Shown one piece after another: positions 41,256-52,607 of a stretch of 64,000 bases of DNA (positions are counted from its first letter, which is position 1; each line of letters starts with the position of its first letter). The stretch lies in the NCBI GenBank assembly GCA_902591665.1, contig CACJBO010000002.1, positions 62,001 to 126,000 of the forward strand, given 5' to 3'. The position numbers were made by a program, and so were the translations under genes. The stretch is from an uncultured SAR86 cluster bacterium. Lineage in GTDB: Bacteria > Pseudomonadota > Gammaproteobacteria > Magnimaribacterales > D2472. Below the pieces are notes generated by a model. It was not told where the DNA came from. It saw nothing but the letters and a program-made list of their open reading frames with translations, and made no database searches.

Positions 41256-41915
41256 TTAATTAACTCCAACTTCTGTTTTAAATGGATCTTCAGTAATTTC
41301 ACCTTTAAATACCCAAACTTTGACACCAATAATTCCGTATGTAGTAAGTGCTTCTGCAGTAGCATAGTCAATATCAGCTCTTAACGTATGCAAAGGAACT
41401 CGTCCTTCCCTATACCATTCAGTTCTTGCAATCTCAGCACCATTTAATCTTCCAGAAACTTCAATTCTTACACCTTTAGCACTTTGTCTTAGAGCGCTTT
41501 GTACTGTTCTTTTCATGGCCCTTCTGAACATAACTCTTTTTTCTAATTGTTGAGCCACTCCCTCAGCTAAGATTTGAGCATCTAAATCTGGTTTTTTAAC
41601 TTCCTTAATATTGATTTGAGCAGGTCTTTGAACGATTTTCTCTACTGCTTTTTTAAGATTATCTATTTCTTCACCACGTTTACCAATAATAATTCCAGGT
41701 CTTGATGTGTAAATAGACACTACAAAATTTTCTGCAGATCTCTCAAGTTCAATTCTGCTAATTGAAGAATTTTTAAGTTTTTTCTTAAAGTATTCCCTAA
41801 CTTTTAAATCTTGAATTAAATTTGTAGAAAAGTCTTTGCCTTTAGCATACCAATTAGCGTTTTGCTTTTTAGACGTTCCTAATCTAAAACCTGTTGGATT
41901 TACTTTTTGTCCCAT
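41256..41915 (-). CDS. rpsC: Small ribosomal subunit protein uS3
   Basis: [50 protein letters not shown]. Confidence 0.98.
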   Translation of the reverse strand: MGQKVNPTGFRLGTSKKQNANWYAKGKDFSTNLIQDLKVREYFKKKLKNSSISRIELERSAENFVVSIYTSRPGIIIGKRGEEIDNLKKAVEKIVQRPAQINIKEVKKPDLDAQILAEGVAQQLEKRVMFRRAMKRTVQSALRQSAKGVRIEVSGRLNGAEIARTEWYREGRVPLHTLRADIDYATAEALTTYGIIGVKVWVFKGEITEDPFKTEVGVN

Positions 41916-42253
41916 TACTTACTTCCCTCAGCTAATATGATTTCTATATGGCATGTAGGCTTGATAATTCTATCGGCTCTGCCTCTAGCTCTTGGTTTCA
42001 TTCTTTTTAATCTCATTCCTTGATTAACAATTATTGATTTAACTGATAATAAATCTACGTCTGCCTTATTATTATGTTCAGCATTTGCGATTGCTGATTC
42101 CAGCAACTTTTTGATGACTGCAGATCCTTTTTGCTTATTAAAATTTAAGAAGTCCATAGCATCTTGAACAGACTTTCCTCTTATAGCATTGGCAACTAGA
42201 CCAGCCTTTTGTGGTGATAATCTAGTACCTTTTAAATAAGCTCTTGTTTCCAT
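41915..42253 (-). CDS. rplV: Large ribosomal subunit protein uL22
   Basis: [31 protein letters not shown]. Confidence 0.98.
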   Translation of the reverse strand: METRAYLKGTRLSPQKAGLVANAIRGKSVQDAMDFLNFNKQKGSAVIKKLLESAIANAEHNNKADVDLLSVKSIIVNQGMRLKRMKPRARGRADRIIKPTCHIEIILAEGSK

Positions 42254-42525
42254 TATTTAGCCTTCCTATCGCCAGAGTGCATTTTGAAAGTTCTTGTTAT
42301 AGCAAATTCACCCAGCTTATGACCGACCATATCTTCATTGATATAAACAGGTACATGTTGTCTACCGTTGTGAACTGCAATAGTTAAACCGACCATAGAC
42401 GGATTAATCATTGATCTTCTGGACCATGTTTTTATAGGTCTTTTATCATTAGACGCCAAAGCAGCCTCTACTTTTTTCTCAAGAGACAAGTCTATGAATG
42501 GTCCTTTTTTTAATGATCTTGGCAT
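42253..42525 (-). CDS. rpsS: Small ribosomal subunit protein uS19
   Basis: [46 protein letters not shown]. Confidence 0.98.
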   Translation of the reverse strand: MPRSLKKGPFIDLSLEKKVEAALASNDKRPIKTWSRRSMINPSMVGLTIAVHNGRQHVPVYINEDMVGHKLGEFAITRTFKMHSGDRKAK

Positions 42526-42530
42526 ATTAT

Positions 42531-43358
42531 TTACTTCCTACTTCCTCTTCTTCTGATAATTAGGTCATCAGTTCTTTGATTTTTTCTTGTCTTGTAGCCT
42601 TTAGTCGGAACACCCCATGGAGTAGATGGATGTCTTCCTCCTGACGTTCTTCCTTCACCACCACCGTGTGGATGGTCAACTGGGTTCATAGCCACACCTC
42701 TTACAGTAGGTCTAACACCTCTCCATCTTTTAGCGCCTGCTTTACCTAAGGACTTAAGATTATTTTCTTGATTTGATACGGTTCCTAAAGTTGCTCTGCA
42801 TTCCCATAAAACTTTTCTAGTTTCGCCAGACTGAAGTCTTAATGTTGCATATATCCCTTCTTTAGCTACCAATCTTGCAGAAGTTCCAGCACTTCTTGCA
42901 AGTTGTGCACCTTTTAAGGGTTTTAGCTCAACACAATGAACGTTAGTACCTAATGGTATATCTTTTAGCTTCATTGAATTGCCAACTTTAATTTCACAAT
43001 TGTCAGCTGAAATAACCTCGTCACCAACTTTTAATTTGGAAGGGGCGATAATATATCTTCTTTCACCGTCTTTATATAATAGTAGTGCTATGTGAGCAGA
43101 TCTATTAGGATCGTATTCAATTCTCTCGACAACTGCAGGGATATCAAACTTATTACGCTTAAAGTCAATGACTCTGTAATGCTGTTTGTGACCTCCACCT
43201 TGATGTCTAACTGTTATTCTTCCGTTATTATTTCTTCCACCATTCTTAGATTTGACTCGAGTGAGTGACTTTAAAGGCTTGCCTTTATATAAGTCAGCCT
43301 TTACTGCTATTACACCCCGTCTTCCAGGACTAGTAGGTTTTGCTTTTATGACTGCCAT
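42531..43358 (-). CDS. rplB: Large ribosomal subunit protein uL2
   Basis: [51 protein letters not shown]. Confidence 0.99.
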   Translation of the reverse strand: MAVIKAKPTSPGRRGVIAVKADLYKGKPLKSLTRVKSKNGGRNNNGRITVRHQGGGHKQHYRVIDFKRNKFDIPAVVERIEYDPNRSAHIALLLYKDGERRYIIAPSKLKVGDEVISADNCEIKVGNSMKLKDIPLGTNVHCVELKPLKGAQLARSAGTSARLVAKEGIYATLRLQSGETRKVLWECRATLGTVSNQENNLKSLGKAGAKRWRGVRPTVRGVAMNPVDHPHGGGEGRTSGGRHPSTPWGVPTKGYKTRKNQRTDDLIIRRRGSRK

Positions 43359-43360
43359 GA

Positions 43361-43657
43361 TTAATTAATTCCCTCAAACTGTATTTCAGAATCTTTGCTT
43401 ATCGAAACAAATGCTTTTTTATAGTCTGATCTTTTATACATACCAAATCTGTTACGCTTCCTTTTGCCTTTAACAATAGAAGTAGTGACTTTTAAAACTT
43501 CAACTTTGAATAGTTCCTCAACAGCCTTCTTTATCTCTCTTTTATTTGAATCAAGATCAACTTTAAAGACTATCTGTTTTAAAGACTCGCCAATTCTTGC
43601 TGATTTTTCAGTAACAATAGGAGATTTGATTAATGTGTATAGTTTTTCGTTATGCAT
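43361..43657 (-). CDS. rplW: Large ribosomal subunit protein uL23
   Basis: [32 protein letters not shown]. Confidence 0.97.
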   Translation of the reverse strand: MHNEKLYTLIKSPIVTEKSARIGESLKQIVFKVDLDSNKREIKKAVEELFKVEVLKVTTSIVKGKRKRNRFGMYKRSDYKKAFVSISKDSEIQFEGIN

Positions 43658-44264
43658 CTATCCACTCCTCAATTTTCTTAAAGGCATCAGCAGTAACAGC
43701 AACCTTTTGAGCTTTTAATAGATTTACAGGATTGATTTCTCTTACTGTAATAATGTCAACATTTGGAATATTTCTAGCTGACAAATATAGATTAACGTCT
43801 AATTCATCAGTAATTATTAGAACCTTGCTTAAAGAAAACTCTTTCAAGAAATTAGCTATCTCTTTTGTTTTAGGTTTTTCTAAAACAGGTTTTTCTATTG
43901 CAACCAATCTTCCTTGCCTAAGAAGTTCAGAAAATATAGATCTTATGGCAGCTCTATACATCTTTTTATTAATTTTCTTACTGTAATCTCTAGGTGTAGC
44001 TGCAAATGCTATACCACCACCTCTCCAAAGAGGGCTTCTGATAGTACCTGCACGGGCTCTACCAGTTCCTTTTTGTCTGTAAGGTTTTTTTCCTCCGCCG
44101 CGAACTTCAGATCTTGTCTTTTGTTTTGAAGTGCCCTGTCTTGACCCAGCAAGAAAGCTTACAACAGCTTGATGTACTAGTGCTTCATTAAAATCTTTGC
44201 TAAAAGCATTTTCAGATATATTTATATCTTGATTTTTTGTTGATGAGAGTAATTCTATTTTCAT
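43650..44264 (-). CDS. rplD: Large ribosomal subunit protein uL4
   Basis: [43 protein letters not shown]. Confidence 0.98.
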   Translation of the reverse strand: MKIELLSSTKNQDINISENAFSKDFNEALVHQAVVSFLAGSRQGTSKQKTRSEVRGGGKKPYRQKGTGRARAGTIRSPLWRGGGIAFAATPRDYSKKINKKMYRAAIRSIFSELLRQGRLVAIEKPVLEKPKTKEIANFLKEFSLSKVLIITDELDVNLYLSARNIPNVDIITVREINPVNLLKAQKVAVTADAFKKIEEWIDA

Positions 44265-44896
44265 GATTTTTTCAGCGCTGGTTTGATTTTTAAATCAGAT
44301 CCATTGAAACCTGGAACTGCACCTTTGATATAAATGACGTTATTTTCTACATCTAAATCAACTATTTTTAAACTTTGAACTGTCTTCTGCACATTACCCA
44401 TGTGACCAGACATCTTTTTTCCTTTCCAAACTCTTCCTGGAGTTTGGCATTGACCTATTGAACCATGTGCTCTGTGCGATAGTGAATTACCATGCGTTGC
44501 ATCTTGCATTGAGAAGTTATGTCGTTTAATTACGCCTGCATAACCCTTACCTTTAGATGTTCCAGTAACATCGACATACTGTCCAACCTCGAAAATATCG
44601 GCTGTTAAATGTTTGCCTACTTCATATTCTTCTGATATTTCTTCGGATGATCTAAACTCGGCAAGTATTCCTGGCTCTAAGTTAATTTTTTTATAAAACT
44701 CACTCTTAGCTTTGTTGATATTATTGGATTTGGTGGTTTTTGATACAACAAATGCATTGTAACCATCTCTTTCAGATGTCTTTATATCAGCAATAAAATT
44801 ACCACAAACAGAAACTGCGGTAACTGGTACAGATTCACCGTCTTCAAGAAAAAGACGAGACATTCCAGATTTTTTTCCTATCAAGCCTATGCTCAA
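44261..44896 (-). CDS. rplC: Large ribosomal subunit protein uL3 (TTG start)
   Basis: [53 protein letters not shown] precedes TTG at 44896. Confidence 0.97.
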   Translation of the reverse strand: MSIGLIGKKSGMSRLFLEDGESVPVTAVSVCGNFIADIKTSERDGYNAFVVSKTTKSNNINKAKSEFYKKINLEPGILAEFRSSEEISEEYEVGKHLTADIFEVGQYVDVTGTSKGKGYAGVIKRHNFSMQDATHGNSLSHRAHGSIGQCQTPGRVWKGKKMSGHMGNVQKTVQSLKIVDLDVENNVIYIKGAVPGFNGSDLKIKPALKKS

Positions 44897-44956
44897 TTTA
44901 TTCTCCTTTTACGGGGCTAATCACCCTCTATGGCCGCTATCGCGTTAAAATTTGGA

Positions 44957-45268
44957 CTAGCCCAGGCTTATCTGAACATCTACCCCAGAGGATAGATCTA
45001 ACTTCATTAAAGCATCAACTGTTTTATCAGTTGGTTTGACTATATCCATTAGTCTTTTATATGTAACAATCTCATATTGATCTCTTGCATCTTTATCTTT
45101 ATGCGGTGATTTCAATATAGTTGTTCTCTCTTTTTTAACAGGTAGAGGAATAGGTCCATTAATTACTGCGCCTGTCTTCTTAACAGTCTCTACAATTAAT
45201 TTAGCTGAAGCATCTATCAGTCTATAATCAAAAGCCTTAAGCCTAATTCTGATTGATTGATTCTCCAT
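44957..45268 (-). CDS. rpsJ: Small ribosomal subunit protein uS10
   Basis: [58 protein letters not shown]. Confidence 0.98.
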   Translation of the reverse strand: MENQSIRIRLKAFDYRLIDASAKLIVETVKKTGAVINGPIPLPVKKERTTILKSPHKDKDARDQYEIVTYKRLMDIVKPTDKTVDALMKLDLSSGVDVQISLG

Positions 45269-45333
45269 TATTTCCTTTATTTATCCTATTATTTCTTTTA
45301 AAAATTAATTTCGCTAATCGCAAAATGTGGCGT

Positions 45334-45363
45334 ATTCTAAGCCCCTTATGGCTATACTGTCAA
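45334..45363 (-). promoter_or_regulatory. Candidate sigma-70 promoter upstream of rpsJ (S10 cluster)
   Basis: Minus-strand TTGACA (45363-45358), 18-nt spacer, TAGAAT (45339-45334). Confidence 0.65.
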
Positions 45364-45392
45364 CAATATTAGAAAGTTTATTAACCCCTTAT

Positions 45393-47495
45393 TTATGAGG
45401 TTTTTAAACCCTCTGCAATGTTGCTTGGAACTTCACCATACTTAGTAAATTCCATAGTAAATGTAGCCCTACCCTGGGTTGCAGATCTAAGATCAGTAGC
45501 ATATCCAAACATTTCAGCTAAAGGCACTTCTGATGAAACTTCTTTGCCTGAGGTAATATCTTCCATTCCTAATATAATTCCTCTTCTTCTGTTTAAATCA
45601 CCAACAACGTCACCCATATGTTCCTCAGGAGTTACTACAACAACCTTCATAATAGGCTCTAATATTGCAGGTTTAGCTTTGTTAGCGCCTTCTTTAAGTG
45701 CCATTGAACCAGCAATTTTAAAAGCCATTTCATTGGAATCAACATCGTGGAATGATCCATCATACAATGTTGCCCTTAAAGCCAATAAAGGATATCCAGC
45801 AATCACACCATTTTGCATTTGTTCTTGAATTCCCTTGTTAACTGCAGGTATATATTCTTTAGGTATTACACCACCAACAATTTTATCTACAAATTCGTAT
45901 TCATCATCAAGTCCTAAAGGCTCAAGTTTTAACCACACATGTCCGTACTGACCTTTACCACCTGATTGCCTTACAAACTTTCCTTCAACCTCAACCGTCT
46001 CTTTGATTGTCTCTCTATAAGCCACTTGAGGTTTGCCAATATTTGCTTCAACTGAGAATTCCCTTTTCATTCGATCAACAAGCACATCTAAATGCAACTC
46101 ACCCATACCAGAAATTATGGTTTGTCCGGATTCCTCATCACTAGCTACTCTAAATGATGGATCTTCTTGAGCAAGTTTACCTAATGCTAACGACATCTTT
46201 TCTTGATCTGGTTTTGATTTTGGTTCTACTGCTACTGAAATGACTGGTTCAGGAAAATCCATTCTTTCTAGTACAATAGGCTTGTCAGCATCTGACAATG
46301 TATCACCAGTTGTTATATCTTTTAAACCAATACAAGCTGCAATATCTCCAGCTCTAACTTCTTTAATTTCTTCTCTATTGTTTGAGTGCATTTGCACCAT
46401 TCTTCCAACTCTTTCTTTTTTTGATTTTGTTGAATTAACTACTGCATCACCAACCGATAAGACACCAGAGTAAACTCTAATAAATGTAAGAGTTCCTACA
46501 AATGGATCAGTAGCAATTTTAAATGCAAGCGCAGAAAATGGTTCTTCGTCTGATGATTTTCTAGAGTCCTCAACTTCATCTTCTTGTGAGTTGTTTGGTA
46601 TAACTCCAGTTATAGCTTTAACTTCGTCTGGTGCTGGCAAGAAATCAATTACGGCGTCAAGCATTGCTTGGACGCCTTTATTTTTGAATGCTGAACCGCA
46701 CAAACCTACAATCAGCTCATTTGCCAATGATCTTATTCTTAAACCTTCTTTTATTTGCTCTACTGAAAGTTCACCAGATTCTAAATAAGCATCCATAAGC
46801 TCTTCATTGGCCTCAGCTGCTGCCTCAACCATTTCTTCTCTAAGCTGAGAACATTTATCTACTAATTCAGCAGGAATTTCTTTTGAATCAAAAGTAAGGC
46901 CTTGATCATCTTCATTCCAGTAGATTGCTCTATTATTTATAAGATCAACAACACCCTTGAAATCTTCTTCAGTACCGATGTTATATTGAATTGGAACAAT
47001 ATTTGCTTGAAGTCTTGTTTTAATTTGATCTACGACTTTTTCAAAGTTTGCTCCAGCTCTATCCATTTTGTTAACAAATACAATTCTTGGGACTTCATAT
47101 CTATTTGCTTGTCTCCAGACTGTTTCAGACTGAGGCTCAACACCAGAAGTACCACAAAATACCACCACAGCTCCGTCAAGAACTCTTAGCGATCTTTCAA
47201 CTTCGATTGTAAAATCAACGTGACCTGGGGTATCGATAATATTGATTCTATGCTGAGGGAACTGTTGTTCCATTCCACTCCAAAAACATGTGGTAGCAGC
47301 AGAAGTAATTGTTATGCCTCTTTCTTGTTCCTGCTCCATCCAGTCCATCGTGGCAGCACCATCATGAACTTCTCCAATTTTATGAGAAAGTCCAGTATAA
47401 AAAAGAACCCTTTCAGTAGTTGTTGTTTTACCTGCATCTACGTGTGCACATATACCAACATTACGATATTTATTTAAAACAGTTTGTCTTGCCAT
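45393..47495 (-). CDS. fusA: Elongation factor G
   Basis: [48 protein letters not shown]. Confidence 0.99.
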   Translation of the reverse strand: MARQTVLNKYRNVGICAHVDAGKTTTTERVLFYTGLSHKIGEVHDGAATMDWMEQEQERGITITSAATTCFWSGMEQQFPQHRINIIDTPGHVDFTIEVERSLRVLDGAVVVFCGTSGVEPQSETVWRQANRYEVPRIVFVNKMDRAGANFEKVVDQIKTRLQANIVPIQYNIGTEEDFKGVVDLINNRAIYWNEDDQGLTFDSKEIPAELVDKCSQLREEMVEAAAEANEELMDAYLESGELSVEQIKEGLRIRSLANELIVGLCGSAFKNKGVQAMLDAVIDFLPAPDEVKAITGVIPNNSQEDEVEDSRKSSDEEPFSALAFKIATDPFVGTLTFIRVYSGVLSVGDAVVNSTKSKKERVGRMVQMHSNNREEIKEVRAGDIAACIGLKDITTGDTLSDADKPIVLERMDFPEPVISVAVEPKSKPDQEKMSLALGKLAQEDPSFRVASDEESGQTIISGMGELHLDVLVDRMKREFSVEANIGKPQVAYRETIKETVEVEGKFVRQSGGKGQYGHVWLKLEPLGLDDEYEFVDKIVGGVIPKEYIPAVNKGIQEQMQNGVIAGYPLLALRATLYDGSFHDVDSNEMAFKIAGSMALKEGANKAKPAILEPIMKVVVVTPEEHMGDVVGDLNRRRGIILGMEDITSGKEVSSEVPLAEMFGYATDLRSATQGRATFTMEFTKYGEVPSNIAEGLKTS

Positions 47496-47515
47496 AATTT
47501 TTACTTAATTAATGA

Positions 47516-47986
47516 TTAAAATCTGAAATGTGAGAAAGCTTTGTTTGCTTCAGCCATTTTGTGAACATCTTCTCTTTTTCTAACAGCAGAACCTTTTTTC
47601 TGGGAAGCATCAAGAAGCTCTCCAGCAAGTCTTAAATTCATAGATTTTTCACTTCTTTTTCTTGCTGCATCTACAATCCATCTCATAGCTAGAGCTTGTC
47701 TTCGTGCAGGTCGAATTTCAATTGGAACTTGATAGTTTGCACCGCCAACTCTTCTTGACTTAACTTCAACAACCGGACTGACTTCTTCTAAAGCTTTCAT
47801 AAAAACATCCAACGGCTCTTCCTTAGAAGTTTTAGTAATTTGATCAAATGCTCCATATACGATTTTTTCTGCAACAGACTTCTTGCCATCTTTCATTAGA
47901 TTGTTCATAAATTTAGCAAGAATTACGTCCTTATACTTAGGATCTGGTAAAACTTTTCTTTTCTCGGGACTTCTTCTTCTTGGCAT
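47516..47986 (-). CDS. rpsG: Small ribosomal subunit protein uS7
   Basis: [43 protein letters not shown]. Confidence 0.98.
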   Translation of the reverse strand: MPRRRSPEKRKVLPDPKYKDVILAKFMNNLMKDGKKSVAEKIVYGAFDQITKTSKEEPLDVFMKALEEVSPVVEVKSRRVGGANYQVPIEIRPARRQALAMRWIVDAARKRSEKSMNLRLAGELLDASQKKGSAVRKREDVHKMAEANKAFSHFRF

Positions 47987-47988
47987 AA

Positions 47989-48360
47989 TTATTTACCTTT
48001 CTTTGCTCCGTATTTGGATCTTCTTTGCTTTCTATTGGCAACTCCTGATGTGTCAAGCGTGCCTCTAACTGTGTGGTATCTAACACCTGGTAAATCTTTT
48101 ACCCTGCCACCTCTTATCAGAACCAATGAATGTTCTTGTAGGTTATGACCTTCTCCACCTATGTATGAAGTTACCTCATACCCACTTGTTAATCTAACCC
48201 TACAAACTTTTCTAAGAGCAGAATTAGGTTTTTTAGGTGTTGTTGTGTAAACACGGGTACATACACCTCTTCTTTGTGGGCATGCATTTAGTGCCGGTAC
48301 GTCAGTCTTTCTAACTTTTGGTTTTCTAGACTTTTTTAATAATTGATTTACTGTTGCCAT
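47989..48360 (-). CDS. rpsL: Small ribosomal subunit protein uS12
   Basis: [49 protein letters not shown]. Confidence 0.99.
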   Translation of the reverse strand: MATVNQLLKKSRKPKVRKTDVPALNACPQRRGVCTRVYTTTPKKPNSALRKVCRVRLTSGYEVTSYIGGEGHNLQEHSLVLIRGGRVKDLPGVRYHTVRGTLDTSGVANRKQRRSKYGAKKGK

Positions 48361-48385
48361 AATAATTTATTTTAGTTAGGCCGCG

Positions 48386-48414
48386 ATTTTATAGAGCAGA
48401 TAAGCCGCGGTCAA
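48386..48414 (-). promoter_or_regulatory. Candidate sigma-70 promoter in rpoC-rpsL gap
   Basis: Minus-strand TTGACC (48414-48409), 17-nt spacer, TAAAAT (48391-48386). Confidence 0.5.
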
Positions 48415-48416
48415 CA

Positions 48417-51400
48417 TTATTCCTCATTTTCTTGAAGTTCTTGTCTTAATGCTGCCTCTATGTCATCAGCAGAAAGTGTTTGTTCTTCAAGATCGTATTG
48501 TTTTTTATTTTTTAGTCTGTCATGGAACTCCATACCTGTACCAGCAGGTATTAACCTTCCAACAACAACATTTTCTTTAAGACCTCTAAGATGATCTTTT
48601 TTACCAGTTACTGCAGCCTCTGTTAAAACCCTAGTAGTTTCTTGGAAAGATGCAGCTGAAATAAATGAATCAGTTGCAAGTGATGCTTTTGTTATTCCCA
48701 ACAATACTCTTTCAAATTCTGCTGGAGTTTTGCCATCAGCTTCAACTTTTTCATTTTCTTCTTTTAATTCAGCATAGCTAACTTGATCACCTTGAATAAA
48801 CTTAGTATCACCACCATCAATAATTAGTGCTTTTCTTAACATCTGTCTTAAGATAGTTTCAATATGCTTGTCATTGATGGATACGCCCTGAAGTCTATAT
48901 ACATCTTGAATTTCATTAACTATAAAGTTTGTTAATTCAGGAATACCTTTTAACCTAAGGATGTCATGGGGACTATATGGGCCATCTGAAATAATATCGC
49001 CCTTAGAGATTCTTTCACCCTCAAATACAGATAATGTTCTATGTTTAGGTATTAACATTTCAGTATTTTGTGATTTTTTAGTAGCTCCTTCAGGTGTAAT
49101 AACCAATCTAACTTTACCTTTAGTCTCTTTACCAAATGAGATAATTCCAGTCTCCTCAGATAAAACTGCTGCATCTTTTGGCTTTCTTGCTTCAAACAGA
49201 TCAGCAACTCTTGGTAAACCACCAGTAATATCTTTAGTTTTAGATGCAACTAAAGGCATTCTTGCTATAACTTCACCAGCAGTTATTTTTTGACCATTAG
49301 CAATATTAACAAGACCGCCAGCAGGTAATGGATATTCAGCAGGAGCTTTAAAATCTCCCATTAATACTGTTTTACCTTTTGAATCTTGAATTAAAACCTT
49401 TGGAGACATATCTCTTCCAGCAGTTGGTCTGTCCGAGACTTCAATAATTTCAATACTTGAAAGTCCTGTTAAATCATCCATACGCTCTCTAACAGTAACC
49501 CCATCCTCAACATCTTCAAATTTAACCTTACCAGAAGCTTCAGCAATAATTGGTCTTGTATATGGATCCCATGAAGCTATTTTTACTCCATCAGTAAGAT
49601 CAGCAGTATCATCAACCTCTAATGTGGCCCCATAAGGAACCCTATATTGTTCAGTTATTTTCCCATTGATATCTGTGATCGTACACATGGCATTTCTTGA
49701 AACAACAACTTCTAACTTATCTTTATTAGTAACTGTCTTCATGTCGCTTGAATAAGTAACAATACCTGCATTTTTATTATAAATTGCATTATCTTCAGAT
49801 GAGCTTGATGCAGCACCACCAATATGGAAGGTACGCATTGTTAACTGAGTTCCAGGCTCACCAATAGATTGTGCTGCTACAACACCAATCGCCTCACCTC
49901 TATGAACTAAGTGGCCTCTTGCCAAATCTCTTCCATAACATTTGGAACATACGCCAATAGGCGCCTCACAAGTCATTGGAGATCTAACCTTTAAAGAAGC
50001 TAGGTTCAAAGATTCAATTCTATCAACTGCATCCTCATCCAACATTGTGTCTTTTGCATAGAGCTCATTACCTTCACTATCAAGAATGGGTTCAGCAATA
50101 ACTCTTCCAAGAATCCTGTCGGTAAGTGGTTGTATTATTTCACCACCATCTATAATTGATGTAACAGTTATAGATTCATCTGTACCACAATCATCAATAT
50201 TAATAACTGAGTCCATGGAGACATCGCAAAGTCTTCTAGTTAAGTAGCCTGAGTTAGCTGTCTTTAAGGCCGTATCGGCAAGACCCTTCCTAGCTCCATG
50301 AGTAGAAATAAAGTATTGAAGAACAGACAGACCTTCACGAAAGTTAGCTGTAATTGGTGTCTCAATAATTGATCCATCTGGTTTTGACATTAAACCTCTC
50401 ATACCAGAAAGCTGTCTAATCTGAGCTGGTGAACCCCTTGCTCCAGAATCAGCATATATATAAACGGAGTTAAATGATGACTGTTCTACATTTTCTCCAT
50501 CAGGAGTTTTAGCAGTCTCAGTGCTAATCTTCTCCATCATAGCCTTAGCTACTTGCTCATTTGCTCTAGACCATATATCAATAACTTTGTTATATCTCTC
50601 GCCTCTAGTAACAAGACCAGAATCAAATTGTTTCTCAATTGCTTTTACTTCTTTTTCTGAATCATCAATAATTTTTGCTTTTTCTTGTGGAATTACAAAA
50701 TCATTTACTCCAATGGATGAACCAGATTTAGTTGAAAAATCAAAACCTAAATACATCAACTGATCTGCAAAAATTACAGTTTTCTTAAGCCCAGCTTTTC
50801 TGTATGAAATATCGACAAGCTTTGAAATTAGTTTCTTATTTAAAACTTTATTAATATTCTCAAATCCTACCTCAACAGGCGTAATTCTCCATATTAAAAC
50901 TCTACCCACGGTAGTCTCATGAATTGCTTTATCGCCGTTTTCGTTAGTGATTCTAACTTTTATTGATGAGTGTATATCTAAAGTTTCAGTTTCGTATGCT
51001 CTTAGAACTTCATCTGAGTCACTGAATACTCTACCACCTCCAATTGCGTTTGCATTATCTCTAGTCATGTAATACAACCCAAGCACAACATCTTGCGTTG
51101 GATTAATTATTGGTGAACCGTCAGCAGGTGACAAAATATTATTAGTTGACATCATTAGAGCTCTTGCTTCTAGCTGCGCCTCTAAAGTTAAAGGTACGTG
51201 AACAGCCATCTGGTCTCCATCAAAGTCAGCATTAAATGCAACACAAACTAATGGATGCAACTGAATAGCTTTACCTTCAATTAACTTTGGCTCAAAAGCC
51301 TGGAGTCCTAGTCTGTGGAGTGTAGGAGCTCTGTTTAGCAATACTGGATGCTCTCTAATAACATCATCTAAAACTTCCCAAACTTCTGGAGTCTCTCTCT

Positions 51401-52598
51401 CAACTAATTTTTTGGCAGCTTTAATAGTTGTAGCTAGCTCTCGTTGTTCAAGTTTTCCATAAACAAAGGGCTTGAATAACTCAAGTGCCATTTTCTTAGG
51501 AAGTCCGCATTGGTGTAATTTAAGATTTGGACCAGAAACAATAACTGATCTTCCTGAATAATCTACCCTTTTACCCAACAGGTTTTGTCTAAATCTTCCG
51601 CCTTTACCTTTAATCATGTCAGCTAAAGATTTAAGCGGTCTTTTGTTTGTTCCTGTGATAACTCTTCCTCTTCTTCCATTATCTAGAAGCGCATCAACAG
51701 ATTCTTGTAGCATTCTTTTTTCATTTCTTACAATGATCTCTGGAGCACTAAGCTCTAGCAATCTTTTAAGTCTGTTATTTCTATTGATAACTCTTCTATA
51801 AAGATCGTTAAGGTCAGATGTAGCAAATCTTCCTCCTTCAAGAGGTACAAGAGGTCTTAGGTCAGGTGGTAATACTGGAAGTACGTCCATTATCATCCAT
51901 TCTGGTCTGTTACCAGATTCATTAAATGCCTCAAGAAGCTTTAAACGCTTGGAAAGTTTTTTTAGCTTTGTTTCAGAATTAGTTTGAGGTATCTCTTCTC
52001 TAATTTCTCTAATTTCTTCATTTATATCTAGCTCTTCTAAAAGAATCTTTACAGCTTCAGCACCCATACCAGCAGAGAACTCATCACCAAATTCTTCATA
52101 TTTCTCAACCCATTCTTCTTCAGTAAGAATTTGTCCCTTTTCAAGTTCAGTAAGACCCGGATCAGTAACAATATAACTTTCAAAATATAGCACTCTTTCA
52201 ATTTCTCTAAGAGTTGTATTTAAAAGAAGTCCAATTCTTGACGGCAAGGACTTAAGAAACCAAATATGAGCAACAGGAGCAGCCAAATCGATATGACCCA
52301 TTCTTTCTCTTCTTACTTTTGCTAGGGTTACCTCAACTCCACATTTTTCACACACAACCCCTCTGTGCTTCATTCTTTTGTACTTACCACAGATACATTC
52401 ATAATCCTTGATAGGTCCAAATATTTTTGAACAAAATAATCCGTCTCTTTCAGGCTTAAAGGTTCTGTAATTAATAGTTTCAGGTTTTTTTACTTCACCA
52501 AATGACCAAGATTTTATTACCTGAGGAGAAGCTAGACCCGCAGAAATGGTTGTGAAATCATCCTGTCCTGTTTTTAAAGAATTTAATAAGTCTCTCAA
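48417..52598 (-). CDS. rpoC: RNA polymerase beta' subunit (TTG start)
   Basis: CGVEVT zinc site, [15 protein letters not shown] catalytic motif, [13 protein letters not shown]. Confidence 0.99.
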   Translation of the reverse strand: MRDLLNSLKTGQDDFTTISAGLASPQVIKSWSFGEVKKPETINYRTFKPERDGLFCSKIFGPIKDYECICGKYKRMKHRGVVCEKCGVEVTLAKVRRERMGHIDLAAPVAHIWFLKSLPSRIGLLLNTTLREIERVLYFESYIVTDPGLTELEKGQILTEEEWVEKYEEFGDEFSAGMGAEAVKILLEELDINEEIREIREEIPQTNSETKLKKLSKRLKLLEAFNESGNRPEWMIMDVLPVLPPDLRPLVPLEGGRFATSDLNDLYRRVINRNNRLKRLLELSAPEIIVRNEKRMLQESVDALLDNGRRGRVITGTNKRPLKSLADMIKGKGGRFRQNLLGKRVDYSGRSVIVSGPNLKLHQCGLPKKMALELFKPFVYGKLEQRELATTIKAAKKLVERETPEVWEVLDDVIREHPVLLNRAPTLHRLGLQAFEPKLIEGKAIQLHPLVCVAFNADFDGDQMAVHVPLTLEAQLEARALMMSTNNILSPADGSPIINPTQDVVLGLYYMTRDNANAIGGGRVFSDSDEVLRAYETETLDIHSSIKVRITNENGDKAIHETTVGRVLIWRITPVEVGFENINKVLNKKLISKLVDISYRKAGLKKTVIFADQLMYLGFDFSTKSGSSIGVNDFVIPQEKAKIIDDSEKEVKAIEKQFDSGLVTRGERYNKVIDIWSRANEQVAKAMMEKISTETAKTPDGENVEQSSFNSVYIYADSGARGSPAQIRQLSGMRGLMSKPDGSIIETPITANFREGLSVLQYFISTHGARKGLADTALKTANSGYLTRRLCDVSMDSVINIDDCGTDESITVTSIIDGGEIIQPLTDRILGRVIAEPILDSEGNELYAKDTMLDEDAVDRIESLNLASLKVRSPMTCEAPIGVCSKCYGRDLARGHLVHRGEAIGVVAAQSIGEPGTQLTMRTFHIGGAASSSSEDNAIYNKNAGIVTYSSDMKTVTNKDKLEVVVSRNAMCTITDINGKITEQYRVPYGATLEVDDTADLTDGVKIASWDPYTRPIIAEASGKVKFEDVEDGVTVRERMDDLTGLSSIEIIEVSDRPTAGRDMSPKVLIQDSKGKTVLMGDFKAPAEYPLPAGGLVNIANGQKITAGEVIARMPLVASKTKDITGGLPRVADLFEARKPKDAAVLSEETGIISFGKETKGKVRLVITPEGATKKSQNTEMLIPKHRTLSVFEGERISKGDIISDGPYSPHDILRLKGIPELTNFIVNEIQDVYRLQGVSINDKHIETILRQMLRKALIIDGGDTKFIQGDQVSYAELKEENEKVEADGKTPAEFERVLLGITKASLATDSFISAASFQETTRVLTEAAVTGKKDHLRGLKENVVVGRLIPAGTGMEFHDRLKNKKQYDLEEQTLSADDIEAALRQELQENEE

Positions 52599-52607
52599 TT
52601 TTATCTC

